From contig DBTS01000114.1 of NCBI GenBank assembly GCA_002307175.1, forward strand, positions 26,925 to 52,923: a DNA stretch of 25,999 bases, given 5' to 3'. The notes beneath the pieces were generated by a model that searched no databases, was not told the DNA's origin, and saw nothing but the letters and a program-made list of their open reading frames with translations. Source of the stretch: Rhodocyclaceae bacterium UBA1310 (lineage in GTDB: Bacteria > Pseudomonadota > Gammaproteobacteria > Burkholderiales > Rhodocyclaceae). The position numbers and the translations under genes are program-made. This document shows, piece after piece, positions 16,171-23,553 of the stretch (within the stretch, counting starts at the first letter, position 1; every line of letters begins with the position of its first letter).

Positions 16171-17536
16171 TCGAATATCGCCGTTGCTGCTGATCCTGGT
16201 GCAGATAATGATCGAACACCATGGCAATGATACGCACCAGCATGCGCCCGGCTTCTGTGACCAGCAGGCCGTTTTCCTCAATCGTCAGCAGACCGGCCTC
16301 TTCGAGGCCACGCAGGTTATCCAGTTCGTCCACAAAATATTCCCGGAAGCGAATCCCGAAGCTCGCCTCAACGGCCGCAAACGACAGGGAAAAATGGCAC
16401 ATCAGGGTCTGGATGATGTGATTGCGCAACTTATCGTCATCACTGAGCACCCAGCCCCGCATCACCGGCAGATGCCCTGCGTCCAGCGCGGCATAATAGG
16501 CTTCGATATCACGCTGATTCTGGCTGAAGGTGCCACCCGCATTGCCGATGGACGACACGCCAAACGCCAGCAGATCACACTCCGCGTGCGTCGAGTAGCC
16601 CTGGAAATTGCGCTGCAGGCGCCCTTCCCGCTGTGCCACAGCAAGTTCATCGTCGGGGCGGGCAAAGTGATCCATGCCAATAAAGACGTAACCGGCATCC
16701 CCAAGCTTGCGGATTGCCAGGGAGAGAATCTGCAGTTTTTCGTCTGGCACCGGCAGATCTTCCGCATTGATACGCCGCTGCGGCATGAAACGACTGGGCA
16801 GATGTGCGTAGTTGTAGAGCGCCAGCCGATCCGGCTGCATGGCCAGCACCGTATCCAGGGTTCGCGCAAAGCGCTCGACATTCTGGTGCGGCAAGCCATA
16901 AATCAGATCAATGCTGATCGAGCGAAAGCCGTATTCACGCGCGGCATCCAGCACCAACCGGGTTTCCTCAACACTCTGAATGCGGTTAACCGCCTTCTGC
17001 ACGAGCGGATCGAAATCCTGCACCCCCAGGCTCATACGGTTGAAACCTTCTTCCGCAAGCAGTGCCACCATTTCGCGGGTCACCTTGCGCGGGTCAACCT
17101 CAATCGAATATTCGCCATCCGGCTGCAACTCAAAGTGCTGGCGAATACCCTGCATGAGCGTACGGATTTCCTCCGCCGACAGGAAGGTGGGCGTGCCCCC
17201 ACCCCAATGCATCTGCACCACCTTGCGGGGACTGGCAAGCGAAGCGGCCTGCATGGCCATCTCGCGCTTCAGATAATCAATGTAGCGGGCGCTCAGTGAT
17301 CTATCCTTGGTAATGATCTTGTTACAGCCGCAGTAGTAGCAGATGGTGTTGCAGAACGGGATATGGAAGTACAGTGAAAGATTCTGCCCGACCGGTATGG
17401 TCGACAGATGACTGGTCAGTGCCTGCTCATCGAACCCGTCGCCAAAGCGATCCGCAGTGGGATAAGAAGTGTAGCGGGGACCGGGCACATCAAAGCGCCT
17501 GATCAGCCCGGAATCAAAGCAAATCGTTTGAGCCAC
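16160..17536 (-). CDS. hemN: Oxygen-independent coproporphyrinogen III dehydrogenase
   Basis: HemN is a radical-SAM enzyme that turns coproporphyrinogen III into protoporphyrinogen IX without oxygen, needed for haem synthesis under low oxygen. The 458-residue product matches E. coli HemN (457 aa). The [4Fe-4S] motif FCNTICYYCGC places Cys62, Cys66, Cys69 and Cys71 at the same numbers as in E. coli. MHWGGGTPTFLS and SIDLIYGLPHQ are further family stretches. The start is the GTG at 17536, giving MAQTICFDSGLIRRFDVPGP; the upstream frame has no homology. It diverges from fnr, and its promoter overlaps an exact FNR box. Haem made here would serve the cbb3 oxidase encoded nearby. Confidence 0.95.
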   Translation of the reverse strand: MAQTICFDSGLIRRFDVPGPRYTSYPTADRFGDGFDEQALTSHLSTIPVGQNLSLYFHIPFCNTICYYCGCNKIITKDRSLSARYIDYLKREMAMQAASLASPRKVVQMHWGGGTPTFLSAEEIRTLMQGIRQHFELQPDGEYSIEVDPRKVTREMVALLAEEGFNRMSLGVQDFDPLVQKAVNRIQSVEETRLVLDAAREYGFRSISIDLIYGLPHQNVERFARTLDTVLAMQPDRLALYNYAHLPSRFMPQRRINAEDLPVPDEKLQILSLAIRKLGDAGYVFIGMDHFARPDDELAVAQREGRLQRNFQGYSTHAECDLLAFGVSSIGNAGGTFSQNQRDIEAYYAALDAGHLPVMRGWVLSDDDKLRNHIIQTLMCHFSLSFAAVEASFGIRFREYFVDELDNLRGLEEAGLLTIEENGLLVTEAGRMLVRIIAMVFDHYLHQDQQQRRYSRVI

Positions 17537-17575
17537 GAGAGTGTTTTCCCAACTTGAGGGCGACGGTAGGTAAAG

Positions 17576-17605
17576 ATAGTAAGCAAAAACGTTGATGTTG
17601 ATCAA
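17576..17605 (-). promoter_or_regulatory. Candidate hemN promoter overlapping the FNR box
   Basis: On the minus strand, TTGATC (17605-17600) and TACTAT (17581-17576) are 18 bp apart and fit sigma-70 elements. The -35 element lies inside the FNR palindrome. With this -10 element the box centre is near -30, not the -41.5 of a classical activated FNR promoter. The true start site needs mapping. Confidence 0.5.
17592..17605. promoter_or_regulatory. FNR box in the hemN-fnr divergent region
   Basis: TTGATGTTGATCAA matches the FNR/Anr consensus TTGAT-N4-ATCAA at all ten fixed positions. It lies 56 bp upstream of the hemN start and 23 bp upstream of the chosen fnr start. Since the Fnr gene itself is adjacent, autoregulation together with oxygen control of hemN is very likely. 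Confidence 0.9.
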
Positions 17606-17620
17606 TTCGCAGGGTAAACT
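17592..17620 (+). promoter_or_regulatory. Candidate fnr promoter overlapping the FNR box
   Basis: TTGATG (17592-17597) and TAAACT (17615-17620) are separated by exactly 17 bp. The -35 element coincides with the left half of the FNR box, so bound Fnr would block it, which suggests autorepression as in E. coli. The predicted transcript start is near 17627. Confidence 0.5.
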
Positions 17621-17627
17621 CTCCCAT

Positions 17628-18365
17628 GTGGACCTGAAAGTTACATTTCCCCTGACTACGAACAATATGCGTGTTGCCTGTTCCCAGTGCAACCTTCGTG
17701 AGCTTTGCCTCGCGGTAGGTCTCGACGATGACGATCTGCACAAGCTCGACGACCTGGTTACCAAGCGTAAGCTCAAGCGTGGCCAGCAACTTTATCGTGC
17801 TGGCGATGCCTTTGAGGCGATATACGCAATCCGGACAGGGTTTTTCAAGACGGATATCCTCACTGAGGAGGGTCTTGAGCAGGTGACCGGTTTTCAAATG
17901 GCGGGCGAAATCATCGGCATGGATGGTATCAGCAATGAACACCATGTCTGTAATGCAACAGCACTGGAAGACAGTGAAGTCTGCATCATGCCCTACGATC
18001 AGCTTGAAGACCTTTCGCGCAGCATCAAAAGCCTGCAACAGCAGTTTCACAAGATCATGAGCCGCGAGATCGTACGCGACCAGAGCCTGATGATCCTGCT
18101 CGGCTCAATGCGGGCGGAAGAGCGCATCGCGGCCTTTCTGCTGAACCTCTCGCAACGCATGCACATGCGTGGCTATTCCGCCTCGGAATTCCATTTGCGC
18201 ATGACACGCGAGGAAATCGGCTCCTATCTGGGACTGAAGCTCGAAACCGTCAGCCGTGCCTTCTCGAAATTCCACGATGAAGGCCTGATCGGCGTACAGC
18301 AGAAATACATCCGCATCCTCAATGCAGACGGGCTCAGGGCCCTGCTCAATCACACGCCGAGCTGA
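17628..18365 (+). CDS. fnr: Fnr/Anr-type oxygen-sensing transcription regulator
   Basis: This Crp-family regulator senses oxygen through a [4Fe-4S] cluster and binds TTGAT-N4-ATCAA sites when anaerobic. From the GTG at 17628 it has 245 residues: cluster Cys18, Cys21 and Cys27 (ACSQCNLRELC), the fourth Cys at 108 (HHVCNAT), a cyclic-nucleotide-binding-like barrel, a dimer helix, and a helix-turn-helix with the FNR reading motif ETVSR in LGLKLETVSRAF. The start is uncertain. An ATG at 17667 would leave only four residues before the first Cys and has no ribosome-binding site. A TTG at 17592 lies on the FNR box. The GTG gives an N-terminus of Anr-like length. Likely targets nearby are hemN and its own gene. 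Confidence 0.94.
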   Translation: MDLKVTFPLTTNNMRVACSQCNLRELCLAVGLDDDDLHKLDDLVTKRKLKRGQQLYRAGDAFEAIYAIRTGFFKTDILTEEGLEQVTGFQMAGEIIGMDGISNEHHVCNATALEDSEVCIMPYDQLEDLSRSIKSLQQQFHKIMSREIVRDQSLMILLGSMRAEERIAAFLLNLSQRMHMRGYSASEFHLRMTREEIGSYLGLKLETVSRAFSKFHDEGLIGVQQKYIRILNADGLRALLNHTPS

Positions 18366-18504
18366 ACCAAAACCCGGCACAGCGCGTCTCCCCGAAAAGC
18401 TTCAAGCACCTGCCCTTCTCTATTGTGGTTCATCCGACTTTAGTGTGGGTTACAACTCAGGCCGACGCGCGTTTCGGGTGGCGCAGCAAACAATGAGCGT
18501 CAGC

Positions 18505-18573
18505 GAATTGCACCTTCCGCGTGAATTTGCGGGTGCTCACTCGTTCGGTGCAATTCACTGCGTTCATTGCACC
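18505..18573. repeat. REP-like palindromic element
   Basis: GAATTGCACC (18505-18514) pairs perfectly with GGTGCAATTC (18547-18556). Overlapping that right arm, GGTGCAAT (18547-18554) also pairs with ATTGCACC (18566-18573) around an 11-nt loop, and CCTAC follows. These two mutually exclusive hairpins with a GTAGGGTGCAAT-type end, read on the minus strand, look like bacterial REP elements. No other copy was noticed in this window. Confidence 0.65.
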
Positions 18574-18684
18574 CTACATTTTGGGCGTATCCCCTGCAGT
18601 TGAGAGCGCGACAACGCATGCCTGACCCACACGAAAGTCTGAAGAACCCCTATTGCAAGAAGCCGTAAACCTCGCAGGAAAGCG

Positions 18685-18704
18685 GATTACGGCCTCGCAG
18701 TAAG
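18685..18704 (+). repeat. Dispersed repeat copy B downstream of phaC
   Basis: GATTACGGCCTCGCAGTAAG differs from copy A (8737-8756) at three positions and from inverted copy C (23478-23497) at two. A related CCTCGCAGGAAAG stretch lies 20 bp to the left, and CCAG-AAA-CTGG (18706-18716) follows. It is only 15 bp beyond the phaC stop. Confidence 0.75.
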
Positions 18705-18719
18705 ACCAGAAACTGGAGA

Positions 18720-20453
18720 TCAGGGCTCCAGAACATAAGTTCCGGGGGCTGCCCCGAGTTTCTTCGGCGCAAGCTTCGCCGCATCCGGCGCCGCCTTCAA
18801 CTCGCCGGCCTGTGGCTTAAGCCACGCAACCCAGTCTTCCCACCACGATCCGGGTTGCCAGGGCGTACGCGCTTCCCATTTTTCTACGGTATCCGAGCGA
18901 TGTGCTTCGCTGACGCGGAATTTCCGCTTCGGCGGATTCACTACCGGATTGACGATGCCCACGATATGCCCCGAGCTGGACAGGACATTGCGCTTCGGCC
19001 CACTCGTAAAATTCATGATGCGGAAAGTCTGCTTCCAGGGGGCAATATGATCGTCCTCGGCGCTGACGGCATACAGGGGCGCCTTGATGCGATCGAGATT
19101 GATGGGCTTGTCGGCAATGGTCAGCGCGTCGGGCTGGATCAACTTGTTGTGCAGATACAGTTCGGTGAGGTACCAGATATGCATCTTGGCCGGCATGCGG
19201 GTGCAGTCCATGTTCCAGTAGAGCACATCAAACGGCAGCGGTTTTTCTCCGCACAGATAGCCGCTGGTAAAGTAGTTCCAGATCAGGCTGTTGGAGCGCA
19301 GCAGACGGAATGAAGCTGCCAGATCCTTGCCGTCGAGAAAACCCTTATCGCGCATGGAATCCGCCAGGTAGCTCACACTCCCCTCGTCGATGAAAACCTC
19401 GATATCGCCAGGCGCGGAAAAATCCGTCAGGGTGGTAAACAGCGTCCATCCGGCCACGGGCTGTGCATCTTCGGGATAGGCCTGGGCGGCCCACGCCATG
19501 TACATGCTCAGGGCGGTGCCGCCGATGCAGTAGCCAGCAGCCAGCACCTGATCCGACTTGGACAGGTTGCGTGCGCTATTTACTGCAAAATCAATGCCAT
19601 CGGTGATGTAATCATCAAAGCCGACATCCCTCATGGCTTCATCCGGATTTTTCCAGCTTGTGATGTAAACATCGAAACCCTGGTCGAGCAGGAATTTCAC
19701 CATGCTCTTTTTTGGGGTGAGGTCCAGCACATAGAACTTGTTGATCCACGGGGTCACGATCACGATGGGCAGAGCATGCACCTTGGGCTGCGTCGGCGTA
19801 TAGCGGATCAGCTCCAGCATGCGGTTGCGTGCTGCCACGACACCGGGCGTTGTAGCGAGGTTTTCACCCACCGTGAAACTATCGGTATCGCTCATGCGGA
19901 TGCTGCCGTACTCTGCATCCTCAATGAAATTCTCAAACCCCTGGGCGAGACTCTGGCCATGGGTTTCGAAAGCCTTGCGCAGAGCCTTCGGATTCCCCAG
20001 CAGGAAGTTCGTCGGTGCCACCGCATTCAGATATTGGCGCCACCAGAAAGCTGCGCGCCGCCGCTCGTTATCCGATAGTCCAGGGGTGGCATAGAGCATG
20101 TCCTGAATGTGGTGTGTGGCCAGCAGATACCACTCCTTGGCAATATCCCAGGAGGCATACTCAGTCCATGCCGAATCGGCGAAACGAGCATCGTCGGGTT
20201 GCGGTGCAACAGGATCTTCACTGGGGATACCAAGCATGCGCCGCGTCACGTGTGCATATAGCCGCAGCACATCCGTTGAATATGCCGAAACCTGCTCAAA
20301 GAGTTCCTGCGGATGCAGCCCCCACGCCAGTTGTGCATGTACCAGGGGAACGATAACCCCCAATGGATCGATCGTTGCATCCAGCTTGTCGTGAAGGCGA
20401 TGAAACAGATGCTCCACTGCCGTCTGTTCTCCACCAAGAGTCACTGCATTCAT
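18720..20453 (-). CDS. phaC: Class I poly(3-hydroxyalkanoate) synthase
   Basis: PhaC polymerises 3-hydroxyacyl-CoA, mainly 3-hydroxybutyryl-CoA, into PHA storage granules. The 577-residue protein is of class I length. The N-terminal domain (about 1-200) leads into an alpha/beta-hydrolase core. The lipase-like box is AAGYCIGGTAL with catalytic Cys309; Asp468 (SAEDDHIAPW) and His496 (SSSGHIVGIVNP) complete the triad, with spacings (159 and 28) close to those of Cupriavidus PhaC. The ATG at 20453 has AAGGAG about 9 nt upstream. No phaA, phaB, phasin or phaR lies beside it, so it is a solitary synthase copy set between fnr and a stress protein gene. Confidence 0.95.
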   Translation of the reverse strand: MNAVTLGGEQTAVEHLFHRLHDKLDATIDPLGVIVPLVHAQLAWGLHPQELFEQVSAYSTDVLRLYAHVTRRMLGIPSEDPVAPQPDDARFADSAWTEYASWDIAKEWYLLATHHIQDMLYATPGLSDNERRRAAFWWRQYLNAVAPTNFLLGNPKALRKAFETHGQSLAQGFENFIEDAEYGSIRMSDTDSFTVGENLATTPGVVAARNRMLELIRYTPTQPKVHALPIVIVTPWINKFYVLDLTPKKSMVKFLLDQGFDVYITSWKNPDEAMRDVGFDDYITDGIDFAVNSARNLSKSDQVLAAGYCIGGTALSMYMAWAAQAYPEDAQPVAGWTLFTTLTDFSAPGDIEVFIDEGSVSYLADSMRDKGFLDGKDLAASFRLLRSNSLIWNYFTSGYLCGEKPLPFDVLYWNMDCTRMPAKMHIWYLTELYLHNKLIQPDALTIADKPINLDRIKAPLYAVSAEDDHIAPWKQTFRIMNFTSGPKRNVLSSSGHIVGIVNPVVNPPKRKFRVSEAHRSDTVEKWEARTPWQPGSWWEDWVAWLKPQAGELKAAPDAAKLAPKKLGAAPGTYVLEP

Positions 20454-20763
20454 TGCATCTGCTCCTTCCGGAATGGCCTAGAATGGCACCAAGACATCGC
20501 AGAAGCCCTAACAAAATGAAGTCGCAGATGTTGCACCTGGCTTGCGTACATACAGCCACCGCAGTCATAGGTACTTTCCCTAGCACCTTTCTGCTTCAAT
20601 TTGGTAGAGCTTCCAGTATCCAACGTAGTCAGCGTGGGCTTAAGAAGATGTTCTGCCTGAAACCCTCCTCCGCTTGCGAAAAAAACATCCATCTTCAGGC
20701 TCAATCAACAGCGTCTGACTCAAATTTAGTGCACTGCAGCAGTAAACGACAAGGAGGAATACC
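20454..20763. other. Divergent control region between phaC and usp
   Basis: The 310 bp separate two divergent genes. The left end (20471-20521) holds a diverged copy of the dispersed repeat. Near the usp side, two alternative short stems share an arm: GAAGATG (20644-20650) with CATCTTC (20690-20696), or GCCTGAA (20655-20661) with TTCAGGC (20694-20700), around an A-rich stretch. No FNR box with both half-sites was found. I could not fix a promoter. Confidence 0.5.
20471..20521 (+). repeat. Dispersed repeat copy E (diverged) upstream of phaC
   Basis: TAACAAAATGAAG at 20509-20521 is identical to 8773-8785 in copy A. To its left, ATGGCCT (20473-20479) and AAGACAT can be aligned, with gaps, to ATGGCCT and AAGAACAT of copy A in the same order and at similar spacing. 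The 13-nt match alone could be chance; the ordered blocks make common origin plausible. Confidence 0.4.
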
Positions 20764-21207
20764 ATGTACTCCCATATATTGATTCCTACGGACGGTTCAG
20801 AGTTGTCAACGCAGGCGGTACAAAAGGGCGTGCAGTTGGCCAAGCACCTGAATGCAAGAATCACCTTCCTGTTCGTCAAGCCGGATTTCCCGCTTCCGAT
20901 TGCAGGTGAAGGCGCCATGCTTGTCCCGGAAAGCCGCGAAGAGTTTTCGCAAGGCACCCAGGAACAGGCCCTGCGAATACTCGATGCTGCCATGGCCGTG
21001 GCCCAGCTGGAGCAGGTTCCCGCGCAGACGCGCAGCGAAACCAGTGACCAGCCCTATCAGATGATCATCGATTCGGCCCGAGCCGAAAGCTGCGATCTGA
21101 TCTTCATGGCCTCGCACGGAAGGAAGGGCCTCGCCGGCATCCTGCTGGGGTCGGAAACCCAGAAAGTGCTGACGCACTGCAATATTCCGGTACTGGTTTA
21201 CCGGTAA
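20764..21207 (+). CDS. Universal stress protein, UspA family
   Basis: This 147-residue Usp begins MYSHILIPTDGSELSTQAVQ and carries the nucleotide-binding motif ASHGRKGLAGILLGSET (G2xG9xGS), ending with the usual NIPVLVYR strand. It should bind ATP and act as a dimer under stress; its target is unknown. The start has a near-perfect AAGGAGG ribosome-binding site 6 nt upstream, suggesting strong translation. It diverges from phaC and meets the ccoG-fixH unit end-on with a shared hairpin between. Its setting beside fnr, phaC and cbb3 genes suggests induction under low oxygen or starvation (inference). Confidence 0.94.
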   Translation: MYSHILIPTDGSELSTQAVQKGVQLAKHLNARITFLFVKPDFPLPIAGEGAMLVPESREEFSQGTQEQALRILDAAMAVAQLEQVPAQTRSETSDQPYQMIIDSARAESCDLIFMASHGRKGLAGILLGSETQKVLTHCNIPVLVYR

Positions 21208-21229
21208 ACAGTCTGCGGCTTGGCCAAAC

Positions 21230-21256
21230 AAAAACGGCTGCCCTCACGGGCAGCCG
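21230..21256 (-). terminator. Terminator of ccoG-fixH, possibly bidirectional
   Basis: CGGCTGCCC (21235-21243) and GGGCAGCCG (21248-21256) form a perfect 9-bp stem with a TCAC loop. On the minus strand it is followed by five T residues, 33 bp after the fixH stop. On the plus strand there is no T-run, so stopping of the usp transcript here is less certain. Confidence 0.88.
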
Positions 21257-21288
21257 CTTCACACACCAGATCACCGGCCAAAAAATTT

Positions 21289-21792
21289 TTATGGTTTAAG
21301 CGTAACGGCCTTCGCCAAGGGTAACTGTGTTTCGGAAAACAGTTGCCAGATGCCACCTTCATCCTCCAGCACGAGCTTCCATCGCCCGTTGGGCACGGCC
21401 GGATAGGTGCCGATATACTGCAGACCGCTGCGATGCAGGGGGATCACCTTGTCCAACCCGGCGCGCACAGGGTTTACCAATGCCAGGCGAATCTGTTCAG
21501 GCAACGCCAGTTCGCGTTCTGACACCAGGGTGAGCACCAGCTTGCCGCCTTCCTGCTGTTGCAGATCAGCACTCAGGCCCAGTTGCTTGGCACGCTCCTG
21601 GCGATCCAGCACCTGATTGATAGCCAGCCCCTTGGTGTAATAGTCCTCCGCCACCACACCATCGTCCGAGCGCACAGCCAGATAGAGGGTTGTGAACCCC
21701 GCCACCACGGCAGTCGCCGGCAAACTGATCAGAAACCATGGCCAGCGCTGGCGATACCATGGCTGCGGCCCATCCACCGGAATGTCACTCAT
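21289..21792 (-). CDS. fixH: FixH/CcoH-family cbb3 oxidase assembly protein
   Basis: FixH/CcoH is a small membrane protein needed to assemble or stabilise cbb3 cytochrome oxidase. The 167-residue product has one transmembrane helix (about 18-40, WPWFLISLPATAVVAGFTTLYLAV), then the family motif DDGVVAEDYYTKGLAINQ, and a periplasmic Ig-like domain ending in GRWKLVLEDEGGIWQL. I chose the ATG at 21792, with a GAGAGAG stretch upstream, over an in-frame TTG at 21813 that overlaps the ccoG stop. It is directly downstream of ccoG, almost surely co-transcribed, and followed by a terminator. The copper ATPase ccoI and ccoS, which often come next, are absent here. Confidence 0.9.
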   Translation of the reverse strand: MSDIPVDGPQPWYRQRWPWFLISLPATAVVAGFTTLYLAVRSDDGVVAEDYYTKGLAINQVLDRQERAKQLGLSADLQQQEGGKLVLTLVSERELALPEQIRLALVNPVRAGLDKVIPLHRSGLQYIGTYPAVPNGRWKLVLEDEGGIWQLFSETQLPLAKAVTLKP

Positions 21793-21809
21793 ATCGGCTC
21801 TCTCTGTTT

Positions 21810-23252
21810 TCAACGAACAAGGAAGACTGCTTTTTCGTGCAACTGCAGGTTTGCATCATCAACAGCCACCACATCAAAGTAAACTTTGTGGGTCCCCTTG
21901 CCTGCCGTATCCATTGGCACCCGAACCCGCACCGTCAGCGTCTTGTTTTCGGCCGGATTGACCTCAATCTGCGTCGGGCCATCGAGTGTAATCCCATCCA
22001 GCCCCGAGACGCTCAGACGCAATGCACGCGGCTTTTCGGCCATGTTCATGACCTTGAGCACATACACATTTTCGAGCAGCCCGCCCTCCACTTCGCGCAC
22101 CAGCACGGAACGATCCTTGATCACATCCATCCGCAGGGGCTGCCGGGTAGCCAGCGCCCACACAAAGGCCACACAGATCGCACAGAGCACCGCGGTGTAG
22201 ATCAGAATACGCGGCCGCAGGATATGCCGCAGAATATCCTCCCGCTTCCATTGCTTCTGCACGGCATTCTCGGTGGAATAACGGATCAGCCCGCGAGGCG
22301 ACCCCACCTTGTCCATCACCTGATCGCAGGCATCAATACAGGCGGAACAGCCAATGCATTCGTATTGCAAGCCATTGCGGATATCAATCCCCGTCGGGCA
22401 CACCTGCACACAGATGCCGCAATCCACGCAATCGCCGAGCTTTCCGGCTTCGGCGTTCTTGCGGTGCGCACCACGCGGCTCCCCACGCAGCTGATCGTAG
22501 GTGATCACCAGCGTATCCGGATCGAACATCACGCCCTGGAAGCGTGCGTAGGGGCACATGTATTTACACACCTGCTCACGCATCACACCGGCCATCAGAT
22601 AGGTAAATCCCCCGTAAAAGACAACCCAGAAGGTTTCCCAACCGGATAGCCTGAAGCGGGCAATGTTGCCCAGCAGCTCGGAAACCGGCGTGAAGTAGCC
22701 AACAAAAGTCAGCCCGGTCCACAGTGAAATAGCCACCCACGCGGCATATTTTGCAAATTTGATACCAAACTTGCGCACGCTCGCGGAGGAAGCATCCAGC
22801 TTCATCCGCCGGGCACGATCCCCTTCAATGATCTTTTCCACCCAGATGAAGATTTCGGTATAGACCGTCTGGGGGCACGCATAGCCGCACCACAGGCGCC
22901 CGGCCACGGCAGTGAACAGGAAGAGTGAATAGGCACAGATGATCAGCAGAACGGAGAGGTAGAACACGTCCTGTGGCCAGAACACCCACCCGAAGATGTA
23001 GAACTTGCGGGTGGCCAGTTCAAAAAGAACCGCCTGCCGCCCATTCCAGGGTAGCCAGCACATCCCGTAGAAAACAATCTGGGTGATCCACACCAGCGCC
23101 CAGCGCCAATTGGCGAAATACCCACTCACTGCACGGGGATATACCTTCTGACGAATTTCATACAGCGATTCGGTACGCGCATCCTTCAGGGGCTGAATCT
23201 CCACTACTTTTGGCGAGGTGCCATTCCCCTGCCCACCGTTTGTATCACTCAT
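21810..23252 (-). CDS. ccoG: Cytochrome c oxidase accessory protein CcoG (FixG/RdxA)
   Basis: CcoG is a membrane iron-sulphur protein that in Rhodobacter reduces copper for delivery to the cbb3 oxidase. The 480-residue protein has several transmembrane helices in the first 220 residues, including the WCGYACPQTV motif (Cys122, Cys126). A ferredoxin-like pair of [4Fe-4S] motifs follows (CVDCGICVQVCPTG and CIGCSACIDACD, about 258-300). A last helix (about 325-345) leads to a periplasmic Ig-like C-terminal domain. The ATG at 23252 has GGAG 7 nt upstream. It lies 301 bp downstream of ccoP behind a strong terminator, so it probably has its own promoter, and it leads into fixH. Confidence 0.96.
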   Translation of the reverse strand: MSDTNGGQGNGTSPKVVEIQPLKDARTESLYEIRQKVYPRAVSGYFANWRWALVWITQIVFYGMCWLPWNGRQAVLFELATRKFYIFGWVFWPQDVFYLSVLLIICAYSLFLFTAVAGRLWCGYACPQTVYTEIFIWVEKIIEGDRARRMKLDASSASVRKFGIKFAKYAAWVAISLWTGLTFVGYFTPVSELLGNIARFRLSGWETFWVVFYGGFTYLMAGVMREQVCKYMCPYARFQGVMFDPDTLVITYDQLRGEPRGAHRKNAEAGKLGDCVDCGICVQVCPTGIDIRNGLQYECIGCSACIDACDQVMDKVGSPRGLIRYSTENAVQKQWKREDILRHILRPRILIYTAVLCAICVAFVWALATRQPLRMDVIKDRSVLVREVEGGLLENVYVLKVMNMAEKPRALRLSVSGLDGITLDGPTQIEVNPAENKTLTVRVRVPMDTAGKGTHKVYFDVVAVDDANLQLHEKAVFLVR

Positions 23253-23461
23253 ACTTCATCTCCAAACGCGATCACCCTCCCGGCACGGCGGGCGGTCTCT
23301 CGCTACAGATCGTGCACAACATCCCGGTGTCGTGCCGCCTCTGCGAACCGGCCAAACCAAGCACGCGGGGGCAATGCTCCACGCAACGCCCCAAGTCCAT
23401 TACGGCATCCCGTTGCGGATCATGAGCAAAGGCCCGGATACACGGGTTGGTACATGATCTT

Positions 23462-23497
23462 GGAACTTGTTCGTAATCTTACTGCGAGCCCGTGATC
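23462..23497 (-). repeat. Dispersed repeat copy C (inverted) between ccoP and ccoG
   Basis: Read on the minus strand, GATCACGGGCTCGCAGTAAG (23497-23478) matches copy B at 18 of 20 positions and copy A at 17. The next 16 nt, ATTACGAACAAGTTCC, align with copy A's continuation (about 10 of 16). The copy sits 23 bp beyond the ccoP terminator and 210 bp upstream of ccoG. Confidence 0.75.
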
Positions 23498-23519
23498 AGA
23501 GCGCATGCGGTGTGGATAT

Positions 23520-23545
23520 AAAAAAGCGCCGGGTTCCCCCGGCGC
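23520..23545 (-). terminator. Intrinsic terminator of the ccoNOQP operon
   Basis: GCGCCGGG (23526-23533) and CCCGGCGC (23538-23545) form a perfect 8-bp GC-rich stem with a 4-nt loop. On the minus strand it is followed by six T residues. It starts 9 bp after the ccoP stop. Confidence 0.95.
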
Positions 23546-23553
23546 CTGCTACA

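Larger units (their letters stand above)
18366..18719. other. Intergenic region between convergent fnr and phaC
   Basis: The 354 bp hold a REP-like palindromic element (18505-18573) and a copy of the dispersed repeat (18685-18704), both listed separately. No open frame resembles a protein. No hairpin with a T-run was found on either strand, so the ends of fnr and phaC transcripts may depend on these palindromes or on Rho. Confidence 0.6.
23253..23553. other. Intergenic region between ccoP and ccoG
   Basis: The 301 bp contain the ccoNOQP terminator (23520-23545) and an inverted copy of the dispersed repeat (23462-23497). The rest, 23253-23460, is GC-rich; short open frames on the plus strand look random. 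The ccoG promoter should lie here; no FNR box was found. Confidence 0.55.

Noticed and set aside
20686..20710. Possible FNR site near CTCAATCAA upstream of usp
   Set aside because: Only the ATCAA half-site is present; the other half does not match TTGAT at the needed spacing.
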